DNA of 64,000 nt from UBA9926 sp913064795 (GTDB taxonomy: Bacteria; Pseudomonadota; Gammaproteobacteria; Pseudomonadales; Azotimanducaceae): the NCBI GenBank assembly GCA_045560765.1, contig JBJKZD010000009.1, forward strand, positions 496,001 to 560,000, given 5' to 3'. Made by a program: the position numbers and the translations under genes. This document shows positions 36,314 to 45,622 of this stretch, piece by piece. The notes under the pieces were generated by a model. The model was not told the origin of the DNA. It saw only the letters and a program-made list of their open reading frames with translations, and searched no databases. Position 1 is the stretch's first letter. Each line of letters starts with the position of its first letter.

Positions 36314-37117
36314 TTAAGCTGGCGCCTCATGGAACATATTCACTCGGCCACCATCAATGACGAGATCATGTCCATTGACAAATGATCCATCAGCCGAGGC
36401 CAAGTAAAGCGCGCCTTGAGCGATATCCGCCGCGACACCCGAACGACTGAGGGGCGTTGCTTTGGCTAAGTTAGCCTCAAGCTTTGCCATCTTTTTGTCG
36501 TTCTCCTCGTCACTGAGCGTGTTCGCTCTCGCCGACCCTCCCCAAAATATGGGCGTCGCTATCGCACCCGGGGAGATCGTATTCACCCGAATATTCTCGG
36601 GTCCCAGACGCACCGCAGAGAGTTTTGAATAGTGGGTCAAAGCAGCCTTGACGGCGGAATAAATCAAATCACCTTGGTTATCGCGGATCGCCGCGACACT
36701 GGAGTTATTGATAATCACGCCACCACCGCGTTGCCGAAAATGCGGAATAGCATGTTTCATACCCAACGCAGCGCTCGCGAACAACAAATCAGTGGCATAG
36801 ACAATGGCCTCTCGCGCAACCGCATCCACAAGCCCGTGAGTTGGACCCCCCGCGTTGTTAAACAAAATATCTAGCCCGCCAAAGGTCTCAACTGCGAAGT
36901 TCAAGGTGCGCTCGATGTCAGCTTCAATGAGGACGTCTGCCGTTACAAACCGGCATCGATCACCCAGTGTCGAAGCTAAACGCTGACCCTTTTCTTCTGA
37001 ACGTCCGCAAATCACGACTTGCGCACCCTCGGCAACGAAAAGACTGGCGGTGGCTTCTCCAATGCCGCTGGTGCCTCCTGTAATCACTGCCACTTTATCG
37101 TGTAGTCGCTGACTCAA
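36314..37117 (-). CDS. short-chain dehydrogenase/reductase
   Basis: A 267-residue classical SDR with TGGTSGIG, NNAGG, a Ser in NNSSVAA and the shifted motif YSAVK. The start is TTG at 37117 with GAGGAG six bases ahead, an uncommon start codon supported by the strong ribosome site. R38 in CGRSEEK after beta-2 suggests NADP. It lies about 120 bases downstream of the aminotransferase gene on the same strand and may share its transcript. Confidence 0.88.
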   Translation of the reverse strand: MSQRLHDKVAVITGGTSGIGEATASLFVAEGAQVVICGRSEEKGQRLASTLGDRCRFVTADVLIEADIERTLNFAVETFGGLDILFNNAGGPTHGLVDAVAREAIVYATDLLFASAALGMKHAIPHFRQRGGGVIINNSSVAAIRDNQGDLIYSAVKAALTHYSKLSAVRLGPENIRVNTISPGAIATPIFWGGSARANTLSDEENDKKMAKLEANLAKATPLSRSGVAADIAQGALYLASADGSFVNGHDLVIDGGRVNMFHEAPA

Positions 37118-37238
37118 TTGCTTCTCCTCTTAATCCTGATGACATTTAAATTGATGGCGTTACTGATGGATAACCCCTCGGGCGCATCGCCTCAATAACG
37201 GCCGGGAGTCGGGAGAGGCGGGCGATCCGCCGAACGAA

Positions 37239-38570
37239 TCAGGCGCATTCCGAGAGACTATCCCCAAGCGCATTCATCAAACTAGAGATTTCTTGTTCTT
37301 CTACAATGAAGGGAAGGCCAAGTTGAATGGTGTCACCGCCGTACCGCACATAAAAACCTTTTTTCCACATCGACATCGCGACTTCAAAAGGCCGCCGCAG
37401 AGGCTCGCCTTCATAAGGGAACAAGGTCAATCCGCCGGCGAGTCCATAGTTACGAATATCGACCACTCGAGGGGCATTGCCGAGTTCATGGATCGACTTC
37501 TCAAAATAAGGCGCGATGGCTTGCACCCGTTCGATCATTTGCTCTTCTTCTAGCACCGACAGCGCCGCTAAACCCGCTGCACAGGCCAGAGGATGCGCGG
37601 AGTAGGTATAACCATGTGGAACCTCAAGCGCATAGTGGGGCGCCGTGGTGTCCATAAAGCAGTCGTAGATATCCTCGTGAACCACAACTCCACCCATCGG
37701 AACAGCACCATTGGTCATTTGCTTTGCAATATTAATGATGTCGGGGGTCACCCCGAAGGCTTCAGCGCCTGTATTGGCCCCCATCCGTCCAAATGCAGTA
37801 ATCACTTCATCGAAAATTAACAAGATGTCATGGTCATCACAAATCTGCCGAAGCCGTTTTAGATAACCCACCGGCGGCGGAAAGACACCACTGGAACCCG
37901 CCAAGGGTTCAACAATGACCGCCGCAATATTCGACGCATCATGCAGGGCAATGAGATCTAATAAATCATCCGCCCGCTCAGCCCCTTTCTCAGGCAACCC
38001 AGGTGTAAAGTAATTGTCACTCAACCAAGTATGCCGGAGATGGTCCGACGCAATGCCTTCGCCAAAACTGGCTTTATTACCGCCAATTCCACCGACCGAG
38101 ATACCGCCAAAATTCACCCCATGGTAACCCTTGGCTCGTCCAATCAAACGGGTTTTGCTGGCTTTGCCCTGGGCCCGCCAATAACCCCGGGCAATCTTCA
38201 GTGCAGTGTCAGCTGCCTCAGAACCCGATCCGCAAAAAAAGACACGATTCAAGTGCTCAGGCATAAACTGGGTAATTCGCTCAGCTAACTCAAAAGCACC
38301 TTTGTGACCAAATTGGAAGGTCGGGCTGAAATCAAGCGTTCTAACCTGAGCCGCGATGGCTTCATTGATTTTCTGGATGTTATGGCCGAAACCACAGGTC
38401 CAAAGCCCAGAGAGACCATCAAAAATTTGGCGGCCATCACCATCAGTGTAGTAACACCCATCCGCGGCGGTAATCATGCGAGGATCCGATTTAAATTGCC
38501 GATTCCCAGTGAAGGGCATCCAATACGCATCTAATTGTTTTTGGCTAAGGCCCGTCGTTGAACTCGCCAT
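37239..38570 (-). CDS. class III omega-aminotransferase (beta-alanine:pyruvate type)
   Basis: A 443-residue PLP enzyme. K283 in NIAKQMTNGAVPMGG binds PLP, D254 in LLIFDEVITAFGR contacts its ring nitrogen, and FFCGSGSEAADTA holds the phosphate. QLDAYWMPFTGNRQFKSDPRM is the opening of the omega-amino acid:pyruvate group. It moves an amino group from beta-alanine, taurine, polyamine or similar amines to pyruvate. GAGGA precedes the ATG at a normal distance. Confidence 0.92.
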   Translation of the reverse strand: MASSTTGLSQKQLDAYWMPFTGNRQFKSDPRMITAADGCYYTDGDGRQIFDGLSGLWTCGFGHNIQKINEAIAAQVRTLDFSPTFQFGHKGAFELAERITQFMPEHLNRVFFCGSGSEAADTALKIARGYWRAQGKASKTRLIGRAKGYHGVNFGGISVGGIGGNKASFGEGIASDHLRHTWLSDNYFTPGLPEKGAERADDLLDLIALHDASNIAAVIVEPLAGSSGVFPPPVGYLKRLRQICDDHDILLIFDEVITAFGRMGANTGAEAFGVTPDIINIAKQMTNGAVPMGGVVVHEDIYDCFMDTTAPHYALEVPHGYTYSAHPLACAAGLAALSVLEEEQMIERVQAIAPYFEKSIHELGNAPRVVDIRNYGLAGGLTLFPYEGEPLRRPFEVAMSMWKKGFYVRYGGDTIQLGLPFIVEEQEISSLMNALGDSLSECA

Positions 38571-38820
38571 AGTCTGTCCTCGCTCTTTTCTATGAACTCT
38601 GACGGCCTTTCATCACCATCAATTTTTGCAGCCTAACTCGTCATCCTTGACTCGAGAATCTCAGGGCGGAATCCCGCGGTCCTCCCCTTCAGCTGCGACT
38701 TTAATCTTCGCCCAACTCGATCTGGAAATCGAGTGCAGTTTACAAAAGCGAAGGGGAAGCTACCATTTTGAATCACTAAATCCATTAAACTAGGTGGCCG
38801 GTCTCTGCGTTTAACCTTTT

Positions 38821-39963
38821 ATGAAATTTTTGTATCTGTTCTTTTTCATCTCAGCAATGCTCCTTCAATCCGAAGGGGCCTTGAGTTCAAACTCAAGCGA
38901 AGTGCGCCTGGGCCTTGAACAAGATATCCTCACGGCTCGACTTGAAGGCGATTATGTTCGAGCGCTTGCTCAAACCGAGCGGCTGAAAATGCTGCCTGAC
39001 AGCTATCACCTCGGCATTGCACTGGATCTCGACACACGCCTGACCCGGCTGTCATGGGACAGCCAAAGCACAGGAGAGGACGACTATTTATTTGGCCTCA
39101 GCGAAGCGCTGATTGCGCTCTGTCCTAAAAACCGCCGTCAAAGTCCGCCTGAGACTCTGTTTCAATGCGGTCGAGGTCATTTCGGACACTCCTACTTGTC
39201 GGCGCTGCGAGGCAATCTCTTTGATGCAGGCAGTCACGGCAGTCAAGCCATCAAGGCCTTCGAAGCTGCACTGGCTAAGAATCCCGACCTGACCGCAGTG
39301 AAGCTGCCTTTGGGCATGGCCTATTTCTATGCAGACCACCTGCCATCATTCGCGAAATTAATGGCACCGTTTCTCTGGTTTATTCCCACGGGTAATTCCG
39401 ACAAGAGTCTCCCTTACATTGAGGCTGTTATGGTTGAGGGAGGCCCCTATGCCGATGCAGCTCGGTTCATCTACAGCGACCTCATCATGCAAAAAGCGCC
39501 TGAGCGAATGCAGGAAGCGAGCCGCGAGCTCGAAGGATTAGTCAGCCGATATCCCAGCAACCCAAGACTCCATCTTGCCCACATCTCAAGCTATGCCTAT
39601 CAGAACGATTGGCGGGGGGCCTACTCGGCGGTCAAAAAGATGGATGGCTCGATTCAGCAAGCGTCACCTTTTACCGCCGTGGGCAAGATCTGGAAGATCT
39701 ACATTCTAAAATACCTGAACCAACCGTTACCCCGGGACCTTCAATCTTATATTTTAGAGCAAACCACTGATGGCTTGCCGCGATGGACCGAAGATTGGCT
39801 GATGCTCGCTCAAGGCCTCGCCAATGATTTCAGCGGGGATCGAAACGCGGCAACGGCGCTCTACCAACAAGTGCTCGACAGCGGCAATCGCTTTGGATCA
39901 GGATGGCTGCTCGAGCTTGCCGCAGAGGGGCTCGATACTAATCTCTATCCTGGGAAGGACTGA
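38821..39963 (+). CDS. exported TPR-like helical-repeat protein, unknown function
   Basis: A 380-residue protein with an N-terminal signal peptide (MKFLYLFFFISAMLLQ, cleavage near SEGALSS). It is mainly helical, with repeats resembling tetratricopeptide motifs, for example GSHGSQAIKAFEAALAKNPDLTAVKLPLG. No enzyme motif is present. It is probably periplasmic. Its end overlaps the convergent lipoprotein gene by 26 bases. Confidence 0.75.
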   Translation: MKFLYLFFFISAMLLQSEGALSSNSSEVRLGLEQDILTARLEGDYVRALAQTERLKMLPDSYHLGIALDLDTRLTRLSWDSQSTGEDDYLFGLSEALIALCPKNRRQSPPETLFQCGRGHFGHSYLSALRGNLFDAGSHGSQAIKAFEAALAKNPDLTAVKLPLGMAYFYADHLPSFAKLMAPFLWFIPTGNSDKSLPYIEAVMVEGGPYADAARFIYSDLIMQKAPERMQEASRELEGLVSRYPSNPRLHLAHISSYAYQNDWRGAYSAVKKMDGSIQQASPFTAVGKIWKIYILKYLNQPLPRDLQSYILEQTTDGLPRWTEDWLMLAQGLANDFSGDRNAATALYQQVLDSGNRFGSGWLLELAAEGLDTNLYPGKD

Positions 39964-41056
39964 GTCCTGCTTCGGCGCGGTAGATTTGCATCAAAAAACT
40001 ACGCCACAACTCATATTGCTGATCAAGACTGCCTGTCAATTCGAGCACCTGTCCTTCAACCCGCCCCACCGTGGGGGCCAATGTCCGCTGCAGAGAGCTC
40101 CCCATCTCTTCGATCTCATCTTCGTTTCGTTTGAAATCCTGATATCGCTTATAGGTGCCCAGAAGCGCTCCGTAATCACTGGCAACACGTCGAAGTTTCC
40201 GGGGCTGCTGCTCAGACAGGCTCAGGTTGTAATCTTCAAACTCAAACTGATAACGGCGCCATAGCGCATAGGGGACTTTCATCTCGTTAAAAATAGTCCC
40301 GAACTGCTCGTCGATTGCATCAATGAATTGGTACTCGCTGTCGCGAATTCTCAGCACACGAGCATACATGGGGTCTGATTCAGCCGGCAGTCCGAGTAAT
40401 TGCAACAAGCCGGATTCGTCTGTTTGTAAAAACCGCCCAAACTGATCCGGTGCTAAAGTGTCGGCATATCGCAGGATTGCTGCGAGCTCGACTTGTCGGC
40501 GAGCGTCATCGGTCACGGCTGTTAACTTCTGCGACAATCGGTTCGCAATCCGAATCATCAAAGGGCTGTAAGGATCTTGGTCCGTTTGATCGAGGAGATA
40601 AAGACTCACGTCAACCTGTTCAATGAATCGCTCGTCAATCCAAATCCGGCCAGTCGCATCTTGACAGGTAAATTGAAGGTCTATCACCAAAGCATTTGCT
40701 TGGTGGAGCATTGCGCTGCAGTTCACCTCCGCGGTTGGATCCCAGCGGGGCGCCACACGAACCCCGCCCCAAAATCCTGAATCGACCAAGACCTCCTTTA
40801 AAAGATAGGGGAGATAACGCTGTTCGGCGTTGAGAAGCCGCCCTCGTTGTGACGTCACATCCGGAATTTCCTGATCGAAAACACTGATGCTCAAATTTAG
40901 TGACGGCCTTTCTAAGTCAACAGTGGATATCCTATCCAACAAGACCGGGGCAGCGGACCTTTGGACCGGTTGCGGCGGCGGGGCACTGTTGCAGGCCTGG
41001 AGCGCAGCAACAAGGCTCATAACAGCGATTCGAGAAACCCAGAACAAATGCGTCAT
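39938..41056 (-). CDS. putative lipoprotein, unknown function
   Basis: A 372-residue protein with a lipoprotein-type signal ending VAALQAC (Cys22). The first 150 residues look beta-rich and the rest helical and charged, with a likely coiled coil around RYQDFKRNEDEIEEMGSSLQ. No family was recognised. The gene overlaps the upstream exported protein by four bases (ATGA), so the two work together, probably in the envelope. Confidence 0.7.
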   Translation of the reverse strand: MTHLFWVSRIAVMSLVAALQACNSAPPPQPVQRSAAPVLLDRISTVDLERPSLNLSISVFDQEIPDVTSQRGRLLNAEQRYLPYLLKEVLVDSGFWGGVRVAPRWDPTAEVNCSAMLHQANALVIDLQFTCQDATGRIWIDERFIEQVDVSLYLLDQTDQDPYSPLMIRIANRLSQKLTAVTDDARRQVELAAILRYADTLAPDQFGRFLQTDESGLLQLLGLPAESDPMYARVLRIRDSEYQFIDAIDEQFGTIFNEMKVPYALWRRYQFEFEDYNLSLSEQQPRKLRRVASDYGALLGTYKRYQDFKRNEDEIEEMGSSLQRTLAPTVGRVEGQVLELTGSLDQQYELWRSFLMQIYRAEAGLSPSQDRD

Positions 41057-41715
41057 TTCGAAGTGCCCAATTGACAGACTTTGCCTTTACCTAAATGGTA
41101 TTCGCACTCAAAACCCGTCTCAGCGGGCGTGAAAGGTTGATAGACCCGGTTAACCGTAAAAGGCTGGGAGACGCCGCCGGCAACAATCGAGGTGGCCATG
41201 CTCAAACGATCTTGTCGCTGTGACAAGATCAGTCGATGGGTAATGACAACATCCCCCGGCAGCTTTAATTCAAAAAACAACTGCTTGTTTTTTATGCGGC
41301 AATCACTCGCGCCAAACTCTTCCGGCGCCACCTCGCGACTGAGATCACAGCGCAAACTGAAATTATCGTCCCGGGAGACTGTTAGGGTTTCATCGGACTG
41401 TCTGATTTCCAGTACCGACGTCCGCGTGATTTGTTCAGCGAGTCGTCCTAGATTGACCAAACCCCTCAAATCTTCCATCGCTTGAAAAGGCGACTCACCC
41501 CTCCGGTTTTGGCCAGCGGCCAAGCGCCGCTGATGATCACTGAGCGTCACTTCATACAGATATCGGAGTTTATCGTTGGGGTGCTCACTGGCTGAAAAAT
41601 CAACTTCCCAATGCCCTAAAAAAGCACTCACGGCGTCCACGCTCGCGGCTCGCCCAGAGGAGTCAATGCTGAGGAGGCCGAGCAACACACTCAGCGCGGC
41701 ACAAACCTTCACCAC
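41053..41715 (-). CDS. exported protein of unknown function
   Basis: A 220-residue protein with a signal peptide (LSVLLGLLSID, cleavage near GRAAS). The opening FLGHWEVDFSASEHPNDKLRYLY resembles small secreted beta proteins that open with G-x-W. Paired cysteines occur at RCDLS, DCRIKN, ECEYH and VCQLG. The start is GTG with GAGGAGG five bases ahead. It is coupled to the lipoprotein gene downstream. Confidence 0.7.
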   Translation of the reverse strand: MVKVCAALSVLLGLLSIDSSGRAASVDAVSAFLGHWEVDFSASEHPNDKLRYLYEVTLSDHQRRLAAGQNRRGESPFQAMEDLRGLVNLGRLAEQITRTSVLEIRQSDETLTVSRDDNFSLRCDLSREVAPEEFGASDCRIKNKQLFFELKLPGDVVITHRLILSQRQDRLSMATSIVAGGVSQPFTVNRVYQPFTPAETGFECEYHLGKGKVCQLGTSK

Positions 41716-41805
41716 TCAATCCTCCTCGTCCCGCGATGACTAGCGATTTTACACAAGAGCTGATCTACTATCAGACAACCCTTCACATCTAACAAGACCA
41801 ATAAC

Positions 41806-43002
41806 ATGTCCTATCCACTCTCAGGACTAAAAGTCCTTGATTTTTCTCGTGTTTTAGCCGGCCCCTTTGCTGGAAGGATGCTCAGTGACCTCGGCGCAGA
41901 CGTCGTTAAAATCGAACCGCCTGAAGGCGATGTTACCCGATACTGGGGCAGAGTCATTGCACATTTACCCGGTTATTATCATCAGCAAAATGCAGGAAAA
42001 CGTAATATCTGCATTGACCTAAGACAACCCAGCGCCAAGGACCTCATTTTTTCCTTGGTAGCAGAGGCCGATATCGTCATCGAGAACTATCGACCTGATG
42101 TCATGACCCGGCTCGGCATCGGCTTTGATGACCTAAAAAGGGTCAACCCCAGAATCATCATGCTTTCAATCAGTGGCTTTGGCCATGACAGTCCAGAATC
42201 AAAGCGACCTGCCTACGCGCCTGTGATTCATTCCGAGGCGGGTCTAATTCATCGCAGCAGTGTCGAGGCGCTTGATTCTGGCATCGAATCGCATTTCCAA
42301 GACCTCCCGCTCTCAGTTGCCGATACCAATGCATCGCTCCATGGTTTGGTTGGCGTCCTCGCCGCTGTCATCTTAAGGTCATCAACCGGGGAGGGTCAGC
42401 ATATCGATATCGCGATGATTGATGCGACTATCGCCACTGACGATAAAATGCATTACGACCTAGAGGATGCTCAGGGCACTGGTCCGATGAGAAATGAGAT
42501 TTGGCCTCTGTCTTTTGGTCCGGTGCTGATTTCCACCGATTTTCGTCTCTTGTTCAAATTGCTGGTCTCGGGCAACCATTTAATCGACCCCTCTCCACCC
42601 AACGCCAGCTTGACCGAAAAAATTTCCGCTCGACGCGCTGCTGTTCAAGAAACACTCGCGGCCATCGAAACACCGGAGGCCTTCGACGAGCTGATGAAAG
42701 CGATCAATGTTGCCTGGGGTCTCGTGCGAGATCCAAGTGAAATCCATGCCCAACCCACCGTCGCCCACCGAGGCAGTGTGACCGAAGTCGATGACCGACA
42801 GGGGGGCACCCGGCCCATCACCCAATCCCCTTACCGATTCTCTAATGCAGAGAGCGGCGTTCGCGGGCCCGCGCCCCACCGGGGTGAGCATAATCGGTTG
42901 GTTCTTGAGCAGTGGCTCCAGATGACCTCAGCTGAGATCGACGCTTTAGCCAGCGCAGGCATCCTCTTGGCGGACGAGGAAGCCTGCGACAACGCGATTT
43001 AA
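41806..43002 (+). CDS. CaiB/BaiF family CoA-transferase
   Basis: A 398-residue family III CoA-transferase. It opens with LKVLDFSRVLAGPFAGRMLSDLGADVVKIEPPEGD and has NAGKRNICIDLR. The catalytic Asp is in DLPLSVADTNASLHG near residue 173. It moves CoA between carboxylic acids, usually from succinyl-CoA or a product CoA ester. It overlaps the convergent MDR gene by four bases and lies near a thiolase, which fits beta-oxidation of an activated acid. Confidence 0.9.
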   Translation: MSYPLSGLKVLDFSRVLAGPFAGRMLSDLGADVVKIEPPEGDVTRYWGRVIAHLPGYYHQQNAGKRNICIDLRQPSAKDLIFSLVAEADIVIENYRPDVMTRLGIGFDDLKRVNPRIIMLSISGFGHDSPESKRPAYAPVIHSEAGLIHRSSVEALDSGIESHFQDLPLSVADTNASLHGLVGVLAAVILRSSTGEGQHIDIAMIDATIATDDKMHYDLEDAQGTGPMRNEIWPLSFGPVLISTDFRLLFKLLVSGNHLIDPSPPNASLTEKISARRAAVQETLAAIETPEAFDELMKAINVAWGLVRDPSEIHAQPTVAHRGSVTEVDDRQGGTRPITQSPYRFSNAESGVRGPAPHRGEHNRLVLEQWLQMTSAEIDALASAGILLADEEACDNAI

Positions 43003-44126
43003 CCCTGGGGCACGACCAAATATTTCTCTCCAGTGGCCTGCTTAGCATAGGTCTCCAGATTGTCTTGGCTCAACATCCCAGCCAAGGAAATCTCTTGCGT
43101 GTACTGACTGGCAAAGGTGGTAGTAATCTCATCGGCAACACGCTGTCTCAGCGCCTGAGCACCGTCATGGCCGATTTTTTGCAGAAAGGGTGTTAACAAC
43201 CAACCACCCAAGCCCCAAGCCATGCCGAAACTCCGATTCAGTGTCGTCGCAGACCGGTCAAGCCCACCATAGATATACACTTGTTTATAGGTGGTCGAAC
43301 CATAGCGGGAGAATTCTCCCATCTTGGCATTTTGTGCCACTTCCATTGCGGTTAGAATCTGACCCGCGAGGGTTCCACCGCCGGTCGCATCAAAACCAAG
43401 CGTTGCGTCCGTCTCTGTCAGCGCTGAGACCAAATGTTTCATGAATTCCGGATCGGATGAGTTCAGCGCGTGCTGGGCCCCTAAGCCTTTAAGCAGTGCA
43501 ACGTGCTCATCTCTGCGAACGACGTTAACCAGTGGGACACCATCGGCCAAGCAAATCTTCACCAACATCTGTCCCAGATTGGAGGCGGCAGCGGTGTGCA
43601 GCAATGCACTGTGACCCTCAAGTCGCATGGTTTCCACCATTCCGAGCGCCGTCAATGGATTAACAAAACAGGAAGCCCCTTCTTTGGCCGTAACCCCTTC
43701 ATTCATCAACAAGCATTGACTGACTTTCATGACTCGATATTGGGAGTACATCGCACCGCCTAGAATTGCTACCGTCTTTCCCATAAGCTGCTGCGCCTCT
43801 GCACTCGCACCCGCCTGGATAACAGTGCCGGCACCCTCGTTGCCTGCGGGCAAGGCGTGACCGGCTCTTGCGCCGATGTGCCGCAACATCGGCTCTGGCA
43901 CCATCGCTTTAACTTGGGGCAGACCGTTGACCTCACTGTACTCAGCACTGCTCATATCTGCAGGCCCGAATAGCAATCCTAAATCAGAGGGATTAATCGG
44001 GGATGCCTCCACCCGAACAAGCACCTCGTCCTCTTTGGGATCAGGAAAATCAACGTTGACTAGGGACAACGTCAGTGCACCCTCTGCGCTGATCTGGGTC
44101 TGAAACTGTAATCCTGATTCGGCCAT
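42999..44126 (-). CDS. MDR-family NAD(P)H:quinone reductase-like oxidoreductase
   Basis: A 375-residue medium-chain dehydrogenase without zinc ligands. SPINPSDLGLLFGPADMSS and GNEGAGTVIQAG mark the quinone-reductase/enoyl-reductase branch, and LLHTAAASNLGQMLVKICLADG is the Rossmann fold. AAAGGAG lies eight bases before the ATG. It probably reduces an enone or enoyl thioester. It is separated by about 220 bases from the divergent thiolase gene. Confidence 0.87.
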   Translation of the reverse strand: MAESGLQFQTQISAEGALTLSLVNVDFPDPKEDEVLVRVEASPINPSDLGLLFGPADMSSAEYSEVNGLPQVKAMVPEPMLRHIGARAGHALPAGNEGAGTVIQAGASAEAQQLMGKTVAILGGAMYSQYRVMKVSQCLLMNEGVTAKEGASCFVNPLTALGMVETMRLEGHSALLHTAAASNLGQMLVKICLADGVPLVNVVRRDEHVALLKGLGAQHALNSSDPEFMKHLVSALTETDATLGFDATGGGTLAGQILTAMEVAQNAKMGEFSRYGSTTYKQVYIYGGLDRSATTLNRSFGMAWGLGGWLLTPFLQKIGHDGAQALRQRVADEITTTFASQYTQEISLAGMLSQDNLETYAKQATGEKYLVVPQG

Positions 44127-44366
44127 GCTACTTTCTCCTTTGAAAACCAGTGGGTTTTAAACTTGACTGGCGAAGAACAATACGCAAGTCGCAGCTCGCG
44201 ATCAACGACTTATCAGTAAAACACCCGATGAAGGGTCCAAATTCATATCAAGGGTGGACTGAACTCGGTGGCTAGGAGATAGTGAACCCAATCGCGGTAA
44301 CAGCGTTCAATCAGCCAGTCGGACACTGATGGTGTTCCTGGCTAGGGAATGAAAAGGATCCAGCTT

Positions 44367-45557
44367 ATGACCACCGACGTCTACGTCGCAACCGGCACAC
44401 GCACCGCCCTCGGTAATTTTGGGGGCTCACTTAAAGACAGGCCTATGACCGGACTGTCCGCTGAAATTGTTGGCGCCTGTATTGAACGGTCTGGGGCCTC
44501 ACCTGAGAACTTCGACCATATCGTGTTCACCACGACCTGCCCAACCGATAAAGACTCTCTTTTTGCTGCACGGGTGGTGGGGATGAAAGGCGGGCTACCT
44601 GCCGATGCCGCTGCGCTCGATGTTTCTCGCGCCTGCGCCAGCGGCCTCCAAGCGATCATTTCCGCAGGCCAACAGGTGGCAACCGGCCAAAGCCAGCTCG
44701 CGATCGCTGCAGGCGCTGAAATGTTCAGTCGAGCGCCCTTTGCAGTCACGACTTCACGTTGGGGTAACGCGCGAGGACACCAGCAACTCGAGGATATGTT
44801 GGAATGGTGTTATCGCTGCCCCTTCAGTCTCGAATATATGGGTGATACAGCCGAGAATCTCGCCGCCAAATACGGATATGACCGCAGCCCAATGGATGAA
44901 TATGCAGTGCAAAGCCAGGCGCGGGCCCTCGCCGCGATCGAGTCGGGCTTCCTTGCGCGCCAGATTCATCCGGTCTTGGTGCCAGAGGGCAAATCCAGTC
45001 GCACGTTTTGTATCGATGAGTCCCCTCGAGCCGGAATAACCGTCGAACGCCTAGCGCGATTGGCGCCGGCCTTTCAAGCCGATGGCAAAGTCACCGCTGG
45101 CAATGCTTCAGGCGTTACCGACGGTGCTGCTGCGATCCCCGTAGGATCGAAAGAAAGCCTGATGTCTGCCGGCATCAAACCCATCGCACGCATCGTCGAT
45201 TGGGCCGTCGTCGGCGTTGAACCGAGCCTGATGGGTCACGGCCCGGTTCCAGCCATAGAGCAGTGCCTTAGGCGAACAGGGCAGGCGATTTCTGACATCG
45301 ATTACTTTGAGATCAATGAGGCCTTCGCCGTGGTCAACCTCCACGTTGAAGCCCAGCTGGGTATCCCGAGGGATCGCCACAACCTTTACGGCGGCGGCAT
45401 TTCAGTGGGGCACCCACCGGGTGTCACCGGCCTTCGCATGATGCTTAATGCAACTCAGCATCTACAAGAAACCGGCACTCGCTTCGCAATGCTGGCTATG
45501 TGCATGGGCGCTGGGCAAGGCATGGCCATGTTAATCGAAAATGCAGACTATGCATGA
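44367..45557 (+). CDS. thiolase (acetyl-CoA acyltransferase)
   Basis: A 396-residue thiolase. The acyl-carrying cysteine is C90 in VSRACASGLQA. NEAFA, GGGISVGHPPG and a second cysteine in MCMGAGQG complete the active site. The ATG at 44367 is chosen for AAGGA upstream; a frame from 44349 adds six residues. It releases acetyl- or propionyl-CoA from 3-oxoacyl-CoA and sits with CaiB, MDR and ACAD genes. Confidence 0.9.
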   Translation: MTTDVYVATGTRTALGNFGGSLKDRPMTGLSAEIVGACIERSGASPENFDHIVFTTTCPTDKDSLFAARVVGMKGGLPADAAALDVSRACASGLQAIISAGQQVATGQSQLAIAAGAEMFSRAPFAVTTSRWGNARGHQQLEDMLEWCYRCPFSLEYMGDTAENLAAKYGYDRSPMDEYAVQSQARALAAIESGFLARQIHPVLVPEGKSSRTFCIDESPRAGITVERLARLAPAFQADGKVTAGNASGVTDGAAAIPVGSKESLMSAGIKPIARIVDWAVVGVEPSLMGHGPVPAIEQCLRRTGQAISDIDYFEINEAFAVVNLHVEAQLGIPRDRHNLYGGGISVGHPPGVTGLRMMLNATQHLQETGTRFAMLAMCMGAGQGMAMLIENADYA

Positions 45558-45622
45558 TCCGCGGTTTTCGCTAGAACCAGACGGGCGCCGTCGAACCCTG
45601 GAACGTCGACCCACGGATCCCC

